Shown: piece by piece, positions 16,694 to 25,194 of the stretch
How the letters are laid out: every line of letters starts with the position of its first letter
Position numbering within the stretch: position 1 is the first letter of the stretch
Program-made: the position numbers and the translations under genes
Assembly (NCBI RefSeq): GCF_039545135.1
Contig: NZ_BAABRU010000003.1
Coordinates: 186,001-250,000, forward strand
Length of the DNA stretch: 64,000 nucleotides
Direction of reading: 5' to 3'
Source of the DNA: Herpetosiphon gulosus
Lineage (GTDB): Bacteria; Chloroflexota; Chloroflexia; Chloroflexales; Herpetosiphonaceae
Notes under the pieces: generated by a model
The model's database searches: none
What the model saw: the letters and a program-made list of their open reading frames with translations, nothing else
What the model was told of the DNA's origin: nothing

Positions 16694-19324
16694 ATGCCAA
16701 TCCCAATTCTTGCCACCAAGCTACACCTCCCGCAACTCCGCCCCAATGGGGTAGCACGACCGCATTTAATTCAGCGTTTAGCAGCAGCTCAGCATACAAG
16801 CCTGAATTTGATTTCGGCTCCAGCCGGTTTTGGCAAAAGCAGCTTGCTAAGCGCTTGGCATGCCACAACCCAACGTCCAATCGCTTGGCTAGCGCTCGAC
16901 GAACGCGATAATGATCCCAGTCGTTTTTTCAGTTATTTCGTACATGCCTTGCAAAGCGTCATTCCCGAACTAGGCACAACAAGCTTAGGATTAATCCAAG
17001 CCCAATCGCCAGCACTTGAGCAAGCTCTGACTATCTTGATCAATGAATTAAGCGTTGTTGGCAAATCGGTTAGTTTGGTGCTTGACGATTATCATGTGAT
17101 CGAAAACCATGCAATCGATCAAGCCCTCAGCTTTTTACTGGAACACTTGCCAGCCTCGCTGCGCTTGATCATTGCGACCCGCGAAGATCCGAATTTGCCC
17201 TTGGCGCGGCTCCGTGCACGCGGCCAACTGCACGAACTGCGCAGCATCGATCTACGCTTTAGCCTCGACGAAGCCCAGCTTTTTCTCAACCAAGCGATGG
17301 GTTTAGCGCTAAGTCCTGCTGATGTGGCGGCATTAGAAACCCGAACCGAAGGCTGGATTGCTGGCTTACAATTGGCTGCACTTTCAATCCAACAGCAAGC
17401 TGATCGCAGTCGTTTTATCGCTTCGTTCAGTGGTAGTCACCATTTTGTGATGGATTATTTGCTGGAAGAAGTTTTACAACAGCAAACTCCAGCCATTCAG
17501 CAATTTCTCTTGCAAACCTCAATTCTTAATCGGATGTGTGGCCCGTTGTGTGATGCGCTGATCAGCAAGAGCACAAATTCAGGTCAACAGATGCTTGAAC
17601 AGCTTGAGCAGGCCAATATGTTTATTGTGCCGCTCGATCATGAGCGGCGTTGGTATCGCTATCATCATTTATTTGGCGAATTGTTGCGCCAACGGCTCCA
17701 ACGCAGTTTAACGCAACAAGCTGCTATCAGCCTTGAACAGTTGCATATTCAGGCTAGTACATGGTTCGAGGCGAATGAACTTGAACTTGAAGCTTTTGAG
17801 CATGCTGCTGCCGCCAACGATATCGAACGTGCCGAGCGCTTGATCGAGGGTAAACGGGTTCCGCTGCAATTTCAAGGGGCGCTCTTGCCAATTATGGCTT
17901 GGTTGCAAGCGTTACCGACCAATGTGCTCAACCAACGACCATCACTTTGGGTTACAGCAGCCGCAGTTTGGTTGGCCACAGGCCAAGTGAATGGCATCGA
18001 GCAACGGCTGCAAGCGGCTGAACAAGCCATCGAACACCATCCTCTAACACCCAAATTACACGACTTAATTGGGCGGATCGCAGCAATTCGGGGCACGCTC
18101 GCGCTAAGCCAAAACGATGCAAGCCAAATCATCGCCCAATCCAAACGCGCCTTGGAATATCTTGCGCTCGATAATCTTTCGTTTCGCACCTCGACAGTTT
18201 GGAAATTGGGTTATGCCTATCAGTTGCAAGGCCAGCGCAGTGCCGCCAGACAAGCCTATGAGCAAGCAATTAGCATTGGTCAACGCTCGGGCAATTTGGT
18301 CACGGTTGTCTTGGCATCAATTGGCTTGGGCAACCTGCAAGAAAGTGATAATCAGCTCAAACTCGCGGCCACAACCTACCAACAGGTGCTTGAGGCTAGC
18401 CGTCAGTTGGCCTTGCCTGCAGCTAACTGCGGAGCTGAGCTGGGCTTAGCCCGCATTTATTATCAATGGAATCAGCTTGATCAGGCGGAGCAGCATTATC
18501 AACGAGCCTTGCAAGCAGCTCAATTATTGCAACACACCGATCGCGAAGTGGCTTGTTATGTGATTAAAGCCCGTTTGTTGATTGCCCAAAATCAACTTGA
18601 CCAAGCAAGTTTATTGTTGGAGCAAGCTAGTGCTGCTGCTCAACAATATCGCCATACCACCCAACCAGCCAAAATCGCCGCCGAACAAGTGCGAATCGCC
18701 TTGATGCGCGGCCAAGTACAACAAGCTAGCCAAATCGCTCAAGCGCATCAGATTCCAATCAGCCAAGCCCAAGTCTTTTTGGCCCAACAGCAACCAAGCG
18801 CTGTCCTGGCTGTGTTACAACCAGTCCTCGCACTAGCCCAAACCAATGGCTGGCATGATCAATTGCTGTGGCTCACCAGTATGCAAAGTTTGGCCTTGGC
18901 TGCCCTCGGTGAGTATGGTCAGGCCCAACAATTGCTTAAAAAGCTGCTGCTTGGAGCCGAAATTGAGGGCTTTGTGCGCATATTCCTTGATCATGGCGCT
19001 GCAATGCAACGCTTGTTGAGCCAGATCAAGCTTCCATCACCCCAATCAAATTATGTCAAACAAATTCTCACTAATTATGTCAACGATCAGCTACCGCAAC
19101 TCTATCCAGTAACCCCAGGTTTGACTGAAACGCTGAGCCAACGTGAGCTAGAAATCTTGAGCTTAATCGCTCAAGGCCACTCCAATCAAGCGATCTGCCA
19201 ACAATTGCATCTCGCTTTAGATACGGTTAAAGGCCACAATCGCCGAATTTTCGAGAAACTTCAGGTTCAGCGCCGAACCGAAGCGGTGGCACGTGCTCGC
19301 GAATTAGGCTTGCTCAGCCAATAA
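16694..19324 (+). CDS. MalT-type LuxR family transcriptional activator
   Basis: This 876-residue signal-integrating regulator has three parts. The N-terminal STAND ATPase carries the Walker A SAPAGFGKSSLLSAW (around residue 40) and the Walker B SLVLDDYHV. Long TPR-like helical repeats cover about residues 400-760 (for example GYAYQLQGQRSAARQAYEQA) and bind an inducer or inhibitor. The C-terminal LuxR helix-turn-helix contains LSQRELEILSLIAQGHSN and LALDTVKGHNRRIFEKLQVQ. It is expected to oligomerise with ATP and inducer and activate target promoters. No Shine-Dalgarno is present and the promoter abuts the ATG. The genes just downstream (small protein and two oxidoreductases) are plausible targets. 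Confidence 0.93.
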   Translation: MPIPILATKLHLPQLRPNGVARPHLIQRLAAAQHTSLNLISAPAGFGKSSLLSAWHATTQRPIAWLALDERDNDPSRFFSYFVHALQSVIPELGTTSLGLIQAQSPALEQALTILINELSVVGKSVSLVLDDYHVIENHAIDQALSFLLEHLPASLRLIIATREDPNLPLARLRARGQLHELRSIDLRFSLDEAQLFLNQAMGLALSPADVAALETRTEGWIAGLQLAALSIQQQADRSRFIASFSGSHHFVMDYLLEEVLQQQTPAIQQFLLQTSILNRMCGPLCDALISKSTNSGQQMLEQLEQANMFIVPLDHERRWYRYHHLFGELLRQRLQRSLTQQAAISLEQLHIQASTWFEANELELEAFEHAAAANDIERAERLIEGKRVPLQFQGALLPIMAWLQALPTNVLNQRPSLWVTAAAVWLATGQVNGIEQRLQAAEQAIEHHPLTPKLHDLIGRIAAIRGTLALSQNDASQIIAQSKRALEYLALDNLSFRTSTVWKLGYAYQLQGQRSAARQAYEQAISIGQRSGNLVTVVLASIGLGNLQESDNQLKLAATTYQQVLEASRQLALPAANCGAELGLARIYYQWNQLDQAEQHYQRALQAAQLLQHTDREVACYVIKARLLIAQNQLDQASLLLEQASAAAQQYRHTTQPAKIAAEQVRIALMRGQVQQASQIAQAHQIPISQAQVFLAQQQPSAVLAVLQPVLALAQTNGWHDQLLWLTSMQSLALAALGEYGQAQQLLKKLLLGAEIEGFVRIFLDHGAAMQRLLSQIKLPSPQSNYVKQILTNYVNDQLPQLYPVTPGLTETLSQRELEILSLIAQGHSNQAICQQLHLALDTVKGHNRRIFEKLQVQRRTEAVARARELGLLSQ

Positions 19325-19445
19325 TCCCCAACTCAAGCACAACAACACTTTGGTGTCTAACCAAGCTCACGCCAATTGAGTATGCTAGTTGGCAGTTGAG
19401 CCGTTGGCAGTTGTCGCGGCATATGCTCAAAAAACTGAGACCGTT

Positions 19446-19709
19446 ATGATCAATCAAAACCCACCAGCAAACGAATCAATGCACTATCAAATTTGCCTGC
19501 GCGGCCAGCTTAATCTAGCTTGGGCTGGGTGGTTTGAGGGCATGCAAATCGCGCTTGATGCCAATGGTAATACGTTGCTGGTCGGCATAATCGTCGATCA
19601 AGCTGCACTCTATGGCTTGATTAAAAAAATTCGCGATTTGGGCATGTCCTTAATTTCAATTATGCCAGTTCAATCAAACACACTTGAATCCGATTCAACC
19701 GAGCAATAA
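19446..19709 (+). CDS. Small conserved protein of unknown function
   Basis: This 87-residue soluble protein has the pattern YQICLRGQLNLAWAGWFEGM, then DANGNTLLVGIIVDQAALYG, then LIKKIRDLGMSLISIMP. I have the impression that similar small proteins occur beside NADPH:quinone oxidoreductases and MalT regulators in other genomes; this is memory, not a search. The predicted shape is a short ferredoxin-like strand-helix fold. Its function is unknown. It is 21 bases upstream of the first oxidoreductase and probably in the same operon. The start at 19446 was chosen because the preceding 19 codons do not fit the pattern. Confidence 0.72.
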   Translation: MINQNPPANESMHYQICLRGQLNLAWAGWFEGMQIALDANGNTLLVGIIVDQAALYGLIKKIRDLGMSLISIMPVQSNTLESDSTEQ

Positions 19710-19730
19710 TAAGCAAACTGGAGTTTTATT

Positions 19731-20732
19731 ATGCAAGCAATTATCTATCGTGAATATGGCTCAGCCGATGTATTACGGCTCAGCGAAGTAGCTCGCCCAA
19801 CCCCAGCTGAAGATCAAGTGCTGATTAAGGTGTATGCGACTGCGCTCAATGCTGCCGATTGGCGTTTGATGTCTGGTAAGCCCTTCCCAGTACGCTTCAT
19901 GACAGGCTTATTCAAGCCTAAAAAAGGCATTCCTGGCACCGATGTAGCCGGAGTTATTGAAGCAGTCGGGCGTAACATCACTCAATTTAAAGTAGGCGAT
20001 GCAGTATTTGGCGATCTTTCGGGCTGCGGCGCTGGTGGCTTAGGCCAATATGTTTGTGCCCCTGAACATGTGCTGGTTCTCAAGCCCGAGCAGCTAAGCT
20101 TTGAACAAGCCGCCGCCGCGCCCATGGCCGCTGTCACAGCCTTGCAAGGCCTTCGCCAAGGCCAGATCGTCGCAGGCCAAAAGGTTTTGATTTATGGCGC
20201 TTCGGGCGGAATTGGCACCTTTGCCGTTCAGCTTGCTAAGCATTTCGGCGCAACGGTTACCGCTGTTTCCAGTGCCGCCAAGCACGATCTCTTGCGTTCG
20301 CTCGGCGCGGATCAGGTAATCGATTATGCTAAGGATGATTTTGCTCGCAATGGGCAATACTACGATTTAATTCTGGGGGTCAATGGCTATCGTTCAATTT
20401 TCGATTATAAACGTAGTTTAGTGCCTCAAGGTCGCTATGTGATGGTTGGTGGCGAAATGCGCCAGATTTTTCAGGCGATCGCCTTGGGCAAATTGCTCTC
20501 AATTGGAACCCAAAAGAAGCTCAGTAATTTGTTCGCCAAACCCAATCAAACCGATCTGGCTAAAATTGGCTTTTTGTTGGCCAACGGCGATATCAAAGCG
20601 GTGATCGATCAGCGCTATCCCTTGGACGAAGCTCCTGCTGCAATGCGCTATCTCCAAGCTGGCCATGCCAAAGGCAAAATTATCATCGACATGCAAGCCA
20701 CCGCCGCCCAATCCGTGGAGCAAACAGTATGA
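19731..20732 (+). CDS. Zinc-independent medium-chain dehydrogenase/quinone oxidoreductase, copy 1
   Basis: This 333-residue protein belongs to the MDR superfamily, quinone oxidoreductase branch, which reduces quinones or enones with NADPH. The N-terminal GroES-like domain holds IPGTDVAGVIEAVG. The Rossmann part carries YGASGGIGTFAVQLAKHFGA with the AxxGGxG-type nucleotide-binding turn. Zinc ligands of alcohol dehydrogenases are absent. The end VIDQRYPLDEAPAAMRYLQ matches the family. The last four bases overlap the next gene (ATGA), and the two products are clearly related, so this is a tandem duplication in one operon. Confidence 0.92.
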   Translation: MQAIIYREYGSADVLRLSEVARPTPAEDQVLIKVYATALNAADWRLMSGKPFPVRFMTGLFKPKKGIPGTDVAGVIEAVGRNITQFKVGDAVFGDLSGCGAGGLGQYVCAPEHVLVLKPEQLSFEQAAAAPMAAVTALQGLRQGQIVAGQKVLIYGASGGIGTFAVQLAKHFGATVTAVSSAAKHDLLRSLGADQVIDYAKDDFARNGQYYDLILGVNGYRSIFDYKRSLVPQGRYVMVGGEMRQIFQAIALGKLLSIGTQKKLSNLFAKPNQTDLAKIGFLLANGDIKAVIDQRYPLDEAPAAMRYLQAGHAKGKIIIDMQATAAQSVEQTV

Positions 20733-21691
20733 AAGCAATGATCTGCACAAGCTATGGCTCGCCCGAGGTCTTGCAATTTGGCGAGACCAGCAAGCCCACA
20801 CCCAAAGCCAATGAGTTGTTAATTCGGGTGCAAGCCGCCTGCGTGACACCATCCGATTGTGCCTTTCGCAAGGGCGATCCATTTATCATCAAGTTGATGT
20901 ATGGCTTGCGCCGACCAAAATTTCAAGTGCTGGGCGTTGAATTTGCGGGTACAGTTGAGGCGATTGGCCCAACAGTGCAACGCTTCAAAGTTGGCGATCA
21001 AGTTTTCGGCATGAGTCCCAAGAGTTTTGGCAGCTATGGCGAATATATGTGCCTCGCCGAAGATCAGCCGATTGCCAAGCAACCAAGCAACGTGAGCGCC
21101 GCCGAGGCTGTGGCAATTTGCGATGGCGCAAGCACCTCATTACTTTTTCTGCGTGATGTTGCCAAACTCCAAGCTGACCAACAGATTTTGATTAATGGTG
21201 CGTCGGGAGCAGTTGGGATCTACGCTGTGCAACTTGCGAAATATTATGGAGCCAAGGTTACCGCCGTGTGCAGCGCCGCCAATCATGAGTTGGTCAAGCA
21301 ATACGGCGCTGATCAGGTGATCGATTACACCAGCAGCGATTTTACCCAAAGCCAACAACGCTATGATGTGGTTTTCGATGCGATTGGCAAAAGTTCGTAT
21401 GGCCGTTGCAAACAGTTACTCACGCCCAACGGCATCTATCTTATGACTGTGCCAACCTTGGGTATTATGCTGAATATGCTTTGGACTAGCTTTGGCAAAG
21501 GCAAAAAGGCCAAATTTGCAGCAACCGGGCTGAACCAGACCCCAGCCAACATCGAATTTTTGGCCGAATTGATGGGTGCTGGCAAACTCAACGCCGTGAT
21601 CGATCGGCGCTATCACCTAGCCGATTTAGCCGAGGCTCATCGCTATGTCGAAACAGGCCGCAAAAAAGGTAACGTGGTGATTGAGGTTTAG
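20729..21691 (+). CDS. Zinc-independent medium-chain dehydrogenase/quinone oxidoreductase, copy 2
   Basis: This 320-residue paralogue of the preceding gene keeps VLGVEFAGTVEAIGPTVQ in the GroES-like domain, INGASGAVGIYAVQLAKYYG at the NADP site and VIDRRYHLADLAEAHRYVET near the C-terminus. Enough divergence exists to suggest different substrates. Translation is probably coupled to copy 1 through the ATGA overlap. Its stop overlaps the end of the convergent cyclase gene by four bases, leaving no room for a separate terminator. Confidence 0.92.
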   Translation: MKAMICTSYGSPEVLQFGETSKPTPKANELLIRVQAACVTPSDCAFRKGDPFIIKLMYGLRRPKFQVLGVEFAGTVEAIGPTVQRFKVGDQVFGMSPKSFGSYGEYMCLAEDQPIAKQPSNVSAAEAVAICDGASTSLLFLRDVAKLQADQQILINGASGAVGIYAVQLAKYYGAKVTAVCSAANHELVKQYGADQVIDYTSSDFTQSQQRYDVVFDAIGKSSYGRCKQLLTPNGIYLMTVPTLGIMLNMLWTSFGKGKKAKFAATGLNQTPANIEFLAELMGAGKLNAVIDRRYHLADLAEAHRYVETGRKKGNVVIEV

Positions 21692-23373
21692 GTATTCAGG
21701 GTTAGTGGCACTAGCACCAAGCTCTTGGCGCTGTCGATTGAGTAAATTTCTAAGGGCTGGGTGCGGCCACGAATCGGGATTTCGCTCAAGGCTAAATTGT
21801 GCAAATCTAAGGCACTATGTTGCATCACCGCCCGCGAAACGACCAATTGGGTATGCAAGGTTTTGGTGGCTTCTTCCAAACGGGCGGCAATATTGACCGC
21901 ATCGCCAATCGCGGTCAGATGTTTGGCGCGTTTATAGCCTAAATCACCAACAATCACATGGCCACAATGAATGCCAATGCCCATCCTCAATGGCTCATTG
22001 ACATCGTGTTCGAGGCGCTGATTGAGCACATCGAGCTGATAGGCCATGGCTTGGGCCGCAGCCAAAGCATTATGACAAGCTTGTTCGAGTGTGCCATCCA
22101 AACCAAACAGCGCCATAATCCCATCGCCAATAAATTTATCAAGATAACCGCCGTTGGCCTCGATCACTTGGCCCATCGATTGAAAATATTGATTCAGAAT
22201 AAAGACCGTATCATAGGGCAACTTGCCCTCGGAAAGGGTCGTAAAGCCGCGCAAATCGGCAAACATAATCACAATTTGCTTATCGGCACCATGGCTAATC
22301 ATGGTTGGTGCACCTGGCAGCGAACGATCATGATGGTGGAGCAATGGCCGTACCACGCAGGCAGCAGTTGGAATGGTCTGGCATGCTAAGCGAATATCGC
22401 CACTTGCCCCAAAACGCTTAAGCAAACGCAGCTCAGTTTCAGTCGGCGGATTCAGCGATTTCACACCTTCGATAATTTCGATCCGGCAGGTTGAGCAACG
22501 CCCGCGCCCACCACAACTATGGGCATGCGGAATCCCATTGGCAATGCTAGCCTCAAGCAAACTTGTTCCAGGTGCAATTGTTACGCTGGCAATGCCCTTA
22601 TATTCCACCGCAATTAAATAATGCTTGCGGCGCAAGCGCAAGATGATTGCCCGCCCACCGCCCAAGCCAAGCAGCAAGGCCAGATAGCCGGAGCCAAACC
22701 AACCCATAAATTCCGCAGTCGCCGTTGCAACATCAATATTCTGTGGATTGGCAAATTGCCACACTTGCGCCAGCCATTGTGGGTCTTGTTTAAGCTGATT
22801 GACCTCACGATGAGCCACCACAATGCCCACCAAAGCCAGGAGAGGAGTCACAATTTGGGCAATCAACAAAGGCTGTTTGATGCGGGAAAACCATGGTTTA
22901 TGCCAGAGGTAGGCCATTAAGCCAAGATTGCCATGCAGCCAAACCACCACCAACATCAAATACAAATCGAAGGCAATCGTCGCTTGGCTAAGCAAGACAT
23001 AGCTATAGGTATCGCGAATTCCATACAAGATTGTGGCCAAACGGGTAGCATAAATGTGCGAGGTAATCAGCAAAGGCATAAGCAAGCCCAAGCCAAGTTG
23101 CAGCCATTCATTCCAGTGCAAGCGCCGCCAACTGGTGATCGTTAATAATTTATAGCTGACCAACAGCGCATGGATCAACAAACTAGCTGGCACAACCCAA
23201 AAAACCGCTGGATGCCGCCAAAAACTTAAAAAGACCCGTCGTGACGACTCCAAGGCTACTAGGCCAAAGATACCCCACGCATGGTTCAGCAAGTGAGTTG
23301 TAACGTAGAGCAACAGCGTCAAACCAGCATGCAGTCGCAGGCGTGGAATCAGAGCTTGAAACGAGCGAGCCAT
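21688..23373 (-). CDS. Class III nucleotidyl cyclase fused to a membrane cytochrome-like domain and a [2Fe-2S] ferredoxin
   Basis: This 561-residue protein has three modules. Residues 1-245 form about six transmembrane helices like succinate dehydrogenase cytochrome b subunits. Histidines 27, 31, 68, 106 and 147 lie in or near helices and could bind heme. Residues about 255-345 are a plant-type ferredoxin with CGGRGRCSTC and a fourth cysteine (287, 293, 296, 331). Residues 365-561 are a class III cyclase with metal aspartates in FADLRGFT (373) and GDGIMALFG (417), and AIGDAVNIAARLE near the transition-state Asn/Arg. It probably makes cAMP in response to redox state. Related heme-b anchored cyclases are known (Sinorhizobium CyaC). 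The start follows GGAG. Confidence 0.9.
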   Translation of the reverse strand: MARSFQALIPRLRLHAGLTLLLYVTTHLLNHAWGIFGLVALESSRRVFLSFWRHPAVFWVVPASLLIHALLVSYKLLTITSWRRLHWNEWLQLGLGLLMPLLITSHIYATRLATILYGIRDTYSYVLLSQATIAFDLYLMLVVVWLHGNLGLMAYLWHKPWFSRIKQPLLIAQIVTPLLALVGIVVAHREVNQLKQDPQWLAQVWQFANPQNIDVATATAEFMGWFGSGYLALLLGLGGGRAIILRLRRKHYLIAVEYKGIASVTIAPGTSLLEASIANGIPHAHSCGGRGRCSTCRIEIIEGVKSLNPPTETELRLLKRFGASGDIRLACQTIPTAACVVRPLLHHHDRSLPGAPTMISHGADKQIVIMFADLRGFTTLSEGKLPYDTVFILNQYFQSMGQVIEANGGYLDKFIGDGIMALFGLDGTLEQACHNALAAAQAMAYQLDVLNQRLEHDVNEPLRMGIGIHCGHVIVGDLGYKRAKHLTAIGDAVNIAARLEEATKTLHTQLVVSRAVMQHSALDLHNLALSEIPIRGRTQPLEIYSIDSAKSLVLVPLTLNT

Positions 23374-23504
23374 GCAGCCAATCTCCGTAAAGCCAGCAAT
23401 AGGTTGAGTATACCATCTATCTGGGTTGCTAGCTTGGGCGATACAGAGACTTGCACAGCATATTATTCAAGCATCTCAAACTGAAATTCTAACCATTGAC
23501 AATA

Positions 23505-23533
23505 GGGGTGATATAACTTTTTCATATCACCCC
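23505..23533. terminator. Hairpin after the broken-gene pair
   Basis: GGGGTGATAT (23505-23514) pairs with ATATCACCCC (23524-23533) around a 9-base loop. It lies just past the minus-strand pair of interrupted genes and before the divergent cyclase leader. There is no T tract, so its role as a terminator is moderate. Confidence 0.5.
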
Positions 23534-23540
23534 CGTAGAT

Positions 23541-23765
23541 TTACTTATGCTTGAGTAACTTCTTTGGATTTGTAAAAACATCAGTAATTGTGGCAAATTG
23601 ATCAGGCCTTGTTTGTAATAGCCATTACTCACAATCGTGGTGTGGGATAATTTCGGTTGATTTTATTGATTCGCTTTGCGTGAATGCCGCCGCCTCGGTA
23701 TGAACAGGAACGATTAGCGCCGTAAGCCCAGTAATAGCGGTTTGAAGGAATGCTCGTCGGTTCAT
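23541..23765 (-). pseudogene. Small Tat-signal protein interrupted by an in-frame TAA
   Basis: ATG at 23765, after AAAGGA, opens a frame MNRRAFLQTAITGLTALIVP with a twin-arginine export signal. It runs 46 codons to TAA at 23627-23625. The same frame then continues for 27 more sensible codons (WLLQTRPDQFATITDVFTNP, ending KKLLKHK) to a second TAA at 23543-23541. The downstream text reads like real protein, so a single stop probably broke a 74-residue gene. The short 46-residue product could still be made. The function is unknown. The next gene upstream on this strand has the same kind of lesion. Confidence 0.6.
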
Positions 23766-23827
23766 AGGATTATTCCTTTGATGAATTAACGAAACCATAG
23801 AAACCTATAATTGCCAACATTTTAGGT

Positions 23828-24277
23828 TTAGTTTTGACCAATACCGTTTTCCAACATGGTATATAACCCAGGCTCGAGAACAGACTGACCGCTCGTAAGC
23901 AACAAACGTTCGAGATCATTGTTGTTATCGAGAAACACTCGTTCATAGCTATCAGCTGTAATCCAAACAAATCCTTGTTGAATCCGAATTGTCCGCGTAG
24001 GATTGGTCGTCGTAGCCACAAACCCGCGATTACCTAAATTATCAAAGGCCTGTTGCGGTTCTACAGGCGTAAGCTGCTCAAGCATTCTAAAAAATGCACT
24101 TCGTTGTGCCTCTGAAAGCTGCCAAGTGGGTGGCGGCATTCCTGAAGTAATATCAAGTTGAACATTTACCGGATTATCACCATTCATTGGGGTAAGACTT
24201 TCTGGTTGTTGTTAGGAACAGCCCACCCAAGAACCAATAAGACCACTAAGCAACAACAATTTAGCTAACCAACGCAT
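23828..24277 (-). pseudogene. Lipoprotein gene interrupted by an in-frame TAA after the lipobox
   Basis: ATG at 24277, preceded by AGGATAA, starts a perfect lipoprotein signal (MRWLAKLLLLSGLIGSWVGC plus Ser). It is followed at once by TAA (24214-24212). The identical frame then continues QQPESLTPMNGDNPVNVQLD to the stop at 23828. The mature part of about 128 residues (for example WQLSEAQRSAFFRMLEQLTP) is an unrecognised soluble domain. ATG 24187 could restart translation but would make an unexported protein. This is either a nonsense mutation, a sequencing error or recoding. The gap to the Tat mini-gene is 62 bases. Confidence 0.68.
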
Positions 24278-24671
24278 TGTTGTTATCCTGATAGAAATAC
24301 CATGTGTTTGGGATAATGAGTGGTACAATATCATTCCTTAAATCAAGCAGGTATTACGGAGGAATTTGTAGCTGTAGAGGTTAAAAATGCTGATTTATGG
24401 GATATTTGATGTTGTTGATTATATAATAAAGAAGAAGTTTAAGTTTTTATAGCATCTCCCTTCCTATCAATAAACTACATTGTTAGCTGCATACTAATGC
24501 TAACAAACCTATTTGTCAAATCAGATTATCCCATACCCTTAGCTAAAAAATTTATCTGGGTTGCTAGCTGAGTTAACCAACCAGTGTAAGCCAATTATCA
24601 GTTGGCTACGATTGAGCCTAGCGGGTTTTTCAGGCAAACTCCATCCAACAAGCTTTAATTGAGGAGTTACG
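24278..24671. other. AT-rich gene-free spacer
   Basis: No convincing gene lies here. The left part must hold the promoter of the interrupted lipoprotein gene (minus strand), and the right part that of the Nudix gene. AT content is visibly higher than in flanking genes and there is no clear hairpin. Confidence 0.5.
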
Positions 24672-25142
24672 ATGAACCACCCCCCACCACGTCATATCGT
24701 CACCGTTGCTGGCTGTGTTTTTAACCATGAGGGCGAAATTTTGCTCTTGCAAAGCCCACGCGGAGGTTGGGAGTTTCCTGGTGGGCAGGTTGAGCTTGGT
24801 GAGAGTGTGACCCAAGCGCTAACTCGCGAGATTTTTGAAGAAACTGGAGTACAGGCCAAACTTGAGCAACTGGTTGGAGTATCTTCCAATCTAGCCTTGG
24901 GGAGTGTTAATCTTGATTTTCGTTGCAGCTATCAGACTGGTCAATTGACTACTAGCGCTGAAAGTTTAGCTGTTCAATGGATAGCACCTGAACAAGCCCT
25001 TGCTTTAGTTCAACGGCCATCAATTCAGGCTCGCTTGATAACCATGCTCAATCCGAGCAACCAAGTTTTGTATCGATCCTACAGCGTTAATTCGCGGACG
25101 CTTGAGGCACACTATCAGGTACACAGCGAACAATGCTTTTGA
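24672..25142 (+). CDS. Nudix hydrolase
   Basis: This 156-residue protein contains a full Nudix box, GGQVELGESVTQALTREIFE followed by ETGVQ, matching Gx5Ex7REUxEExGU. It binds magnesium and hydrolyses nucleoside diphosphates linked to another group. The preceding ILLLQSPRGGWEFPGG is the usual entry strand. Substrate choice (oxidised nucleotide, nucleotide sugar or cofactor) cannot be read. The start follows GAGGAG. It is a single gene ended by a UUCG-loop hairpin. Confidence 0.92.
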   Translation: MNHPPPRHIVTVAGCVFNHEGEILLLQSPRGGWEFPGGQVELGESVTQALTREIFEETGVQAKLEQLVGVSSNLALGSVNLDFRCSYQTGQLTTSAESLAVQWIAPEQALALVQRPSIQARLITMLNPSNQVLYRSYSVNSRTLEAHYQVHSEQCF

Positions 25143-25152
25143 TCTTAAGCGA

Positions 25153-25186
25153 TTGAGCCGTTTGAACTTCGGTTCAAACGGCTCAA
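25153..25186. terminator. Bidirectional terminator with TTCG tetraloop
   Basis: A perfect 15-bp stem (25153-25167 with 25172-25186) is closed by the extra-stable TTCG loop. It sits between the convergent Nudix and methyltransferase genes. Confidence 0.8.
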
Positions 25187-25194
25187 CAAAATGC

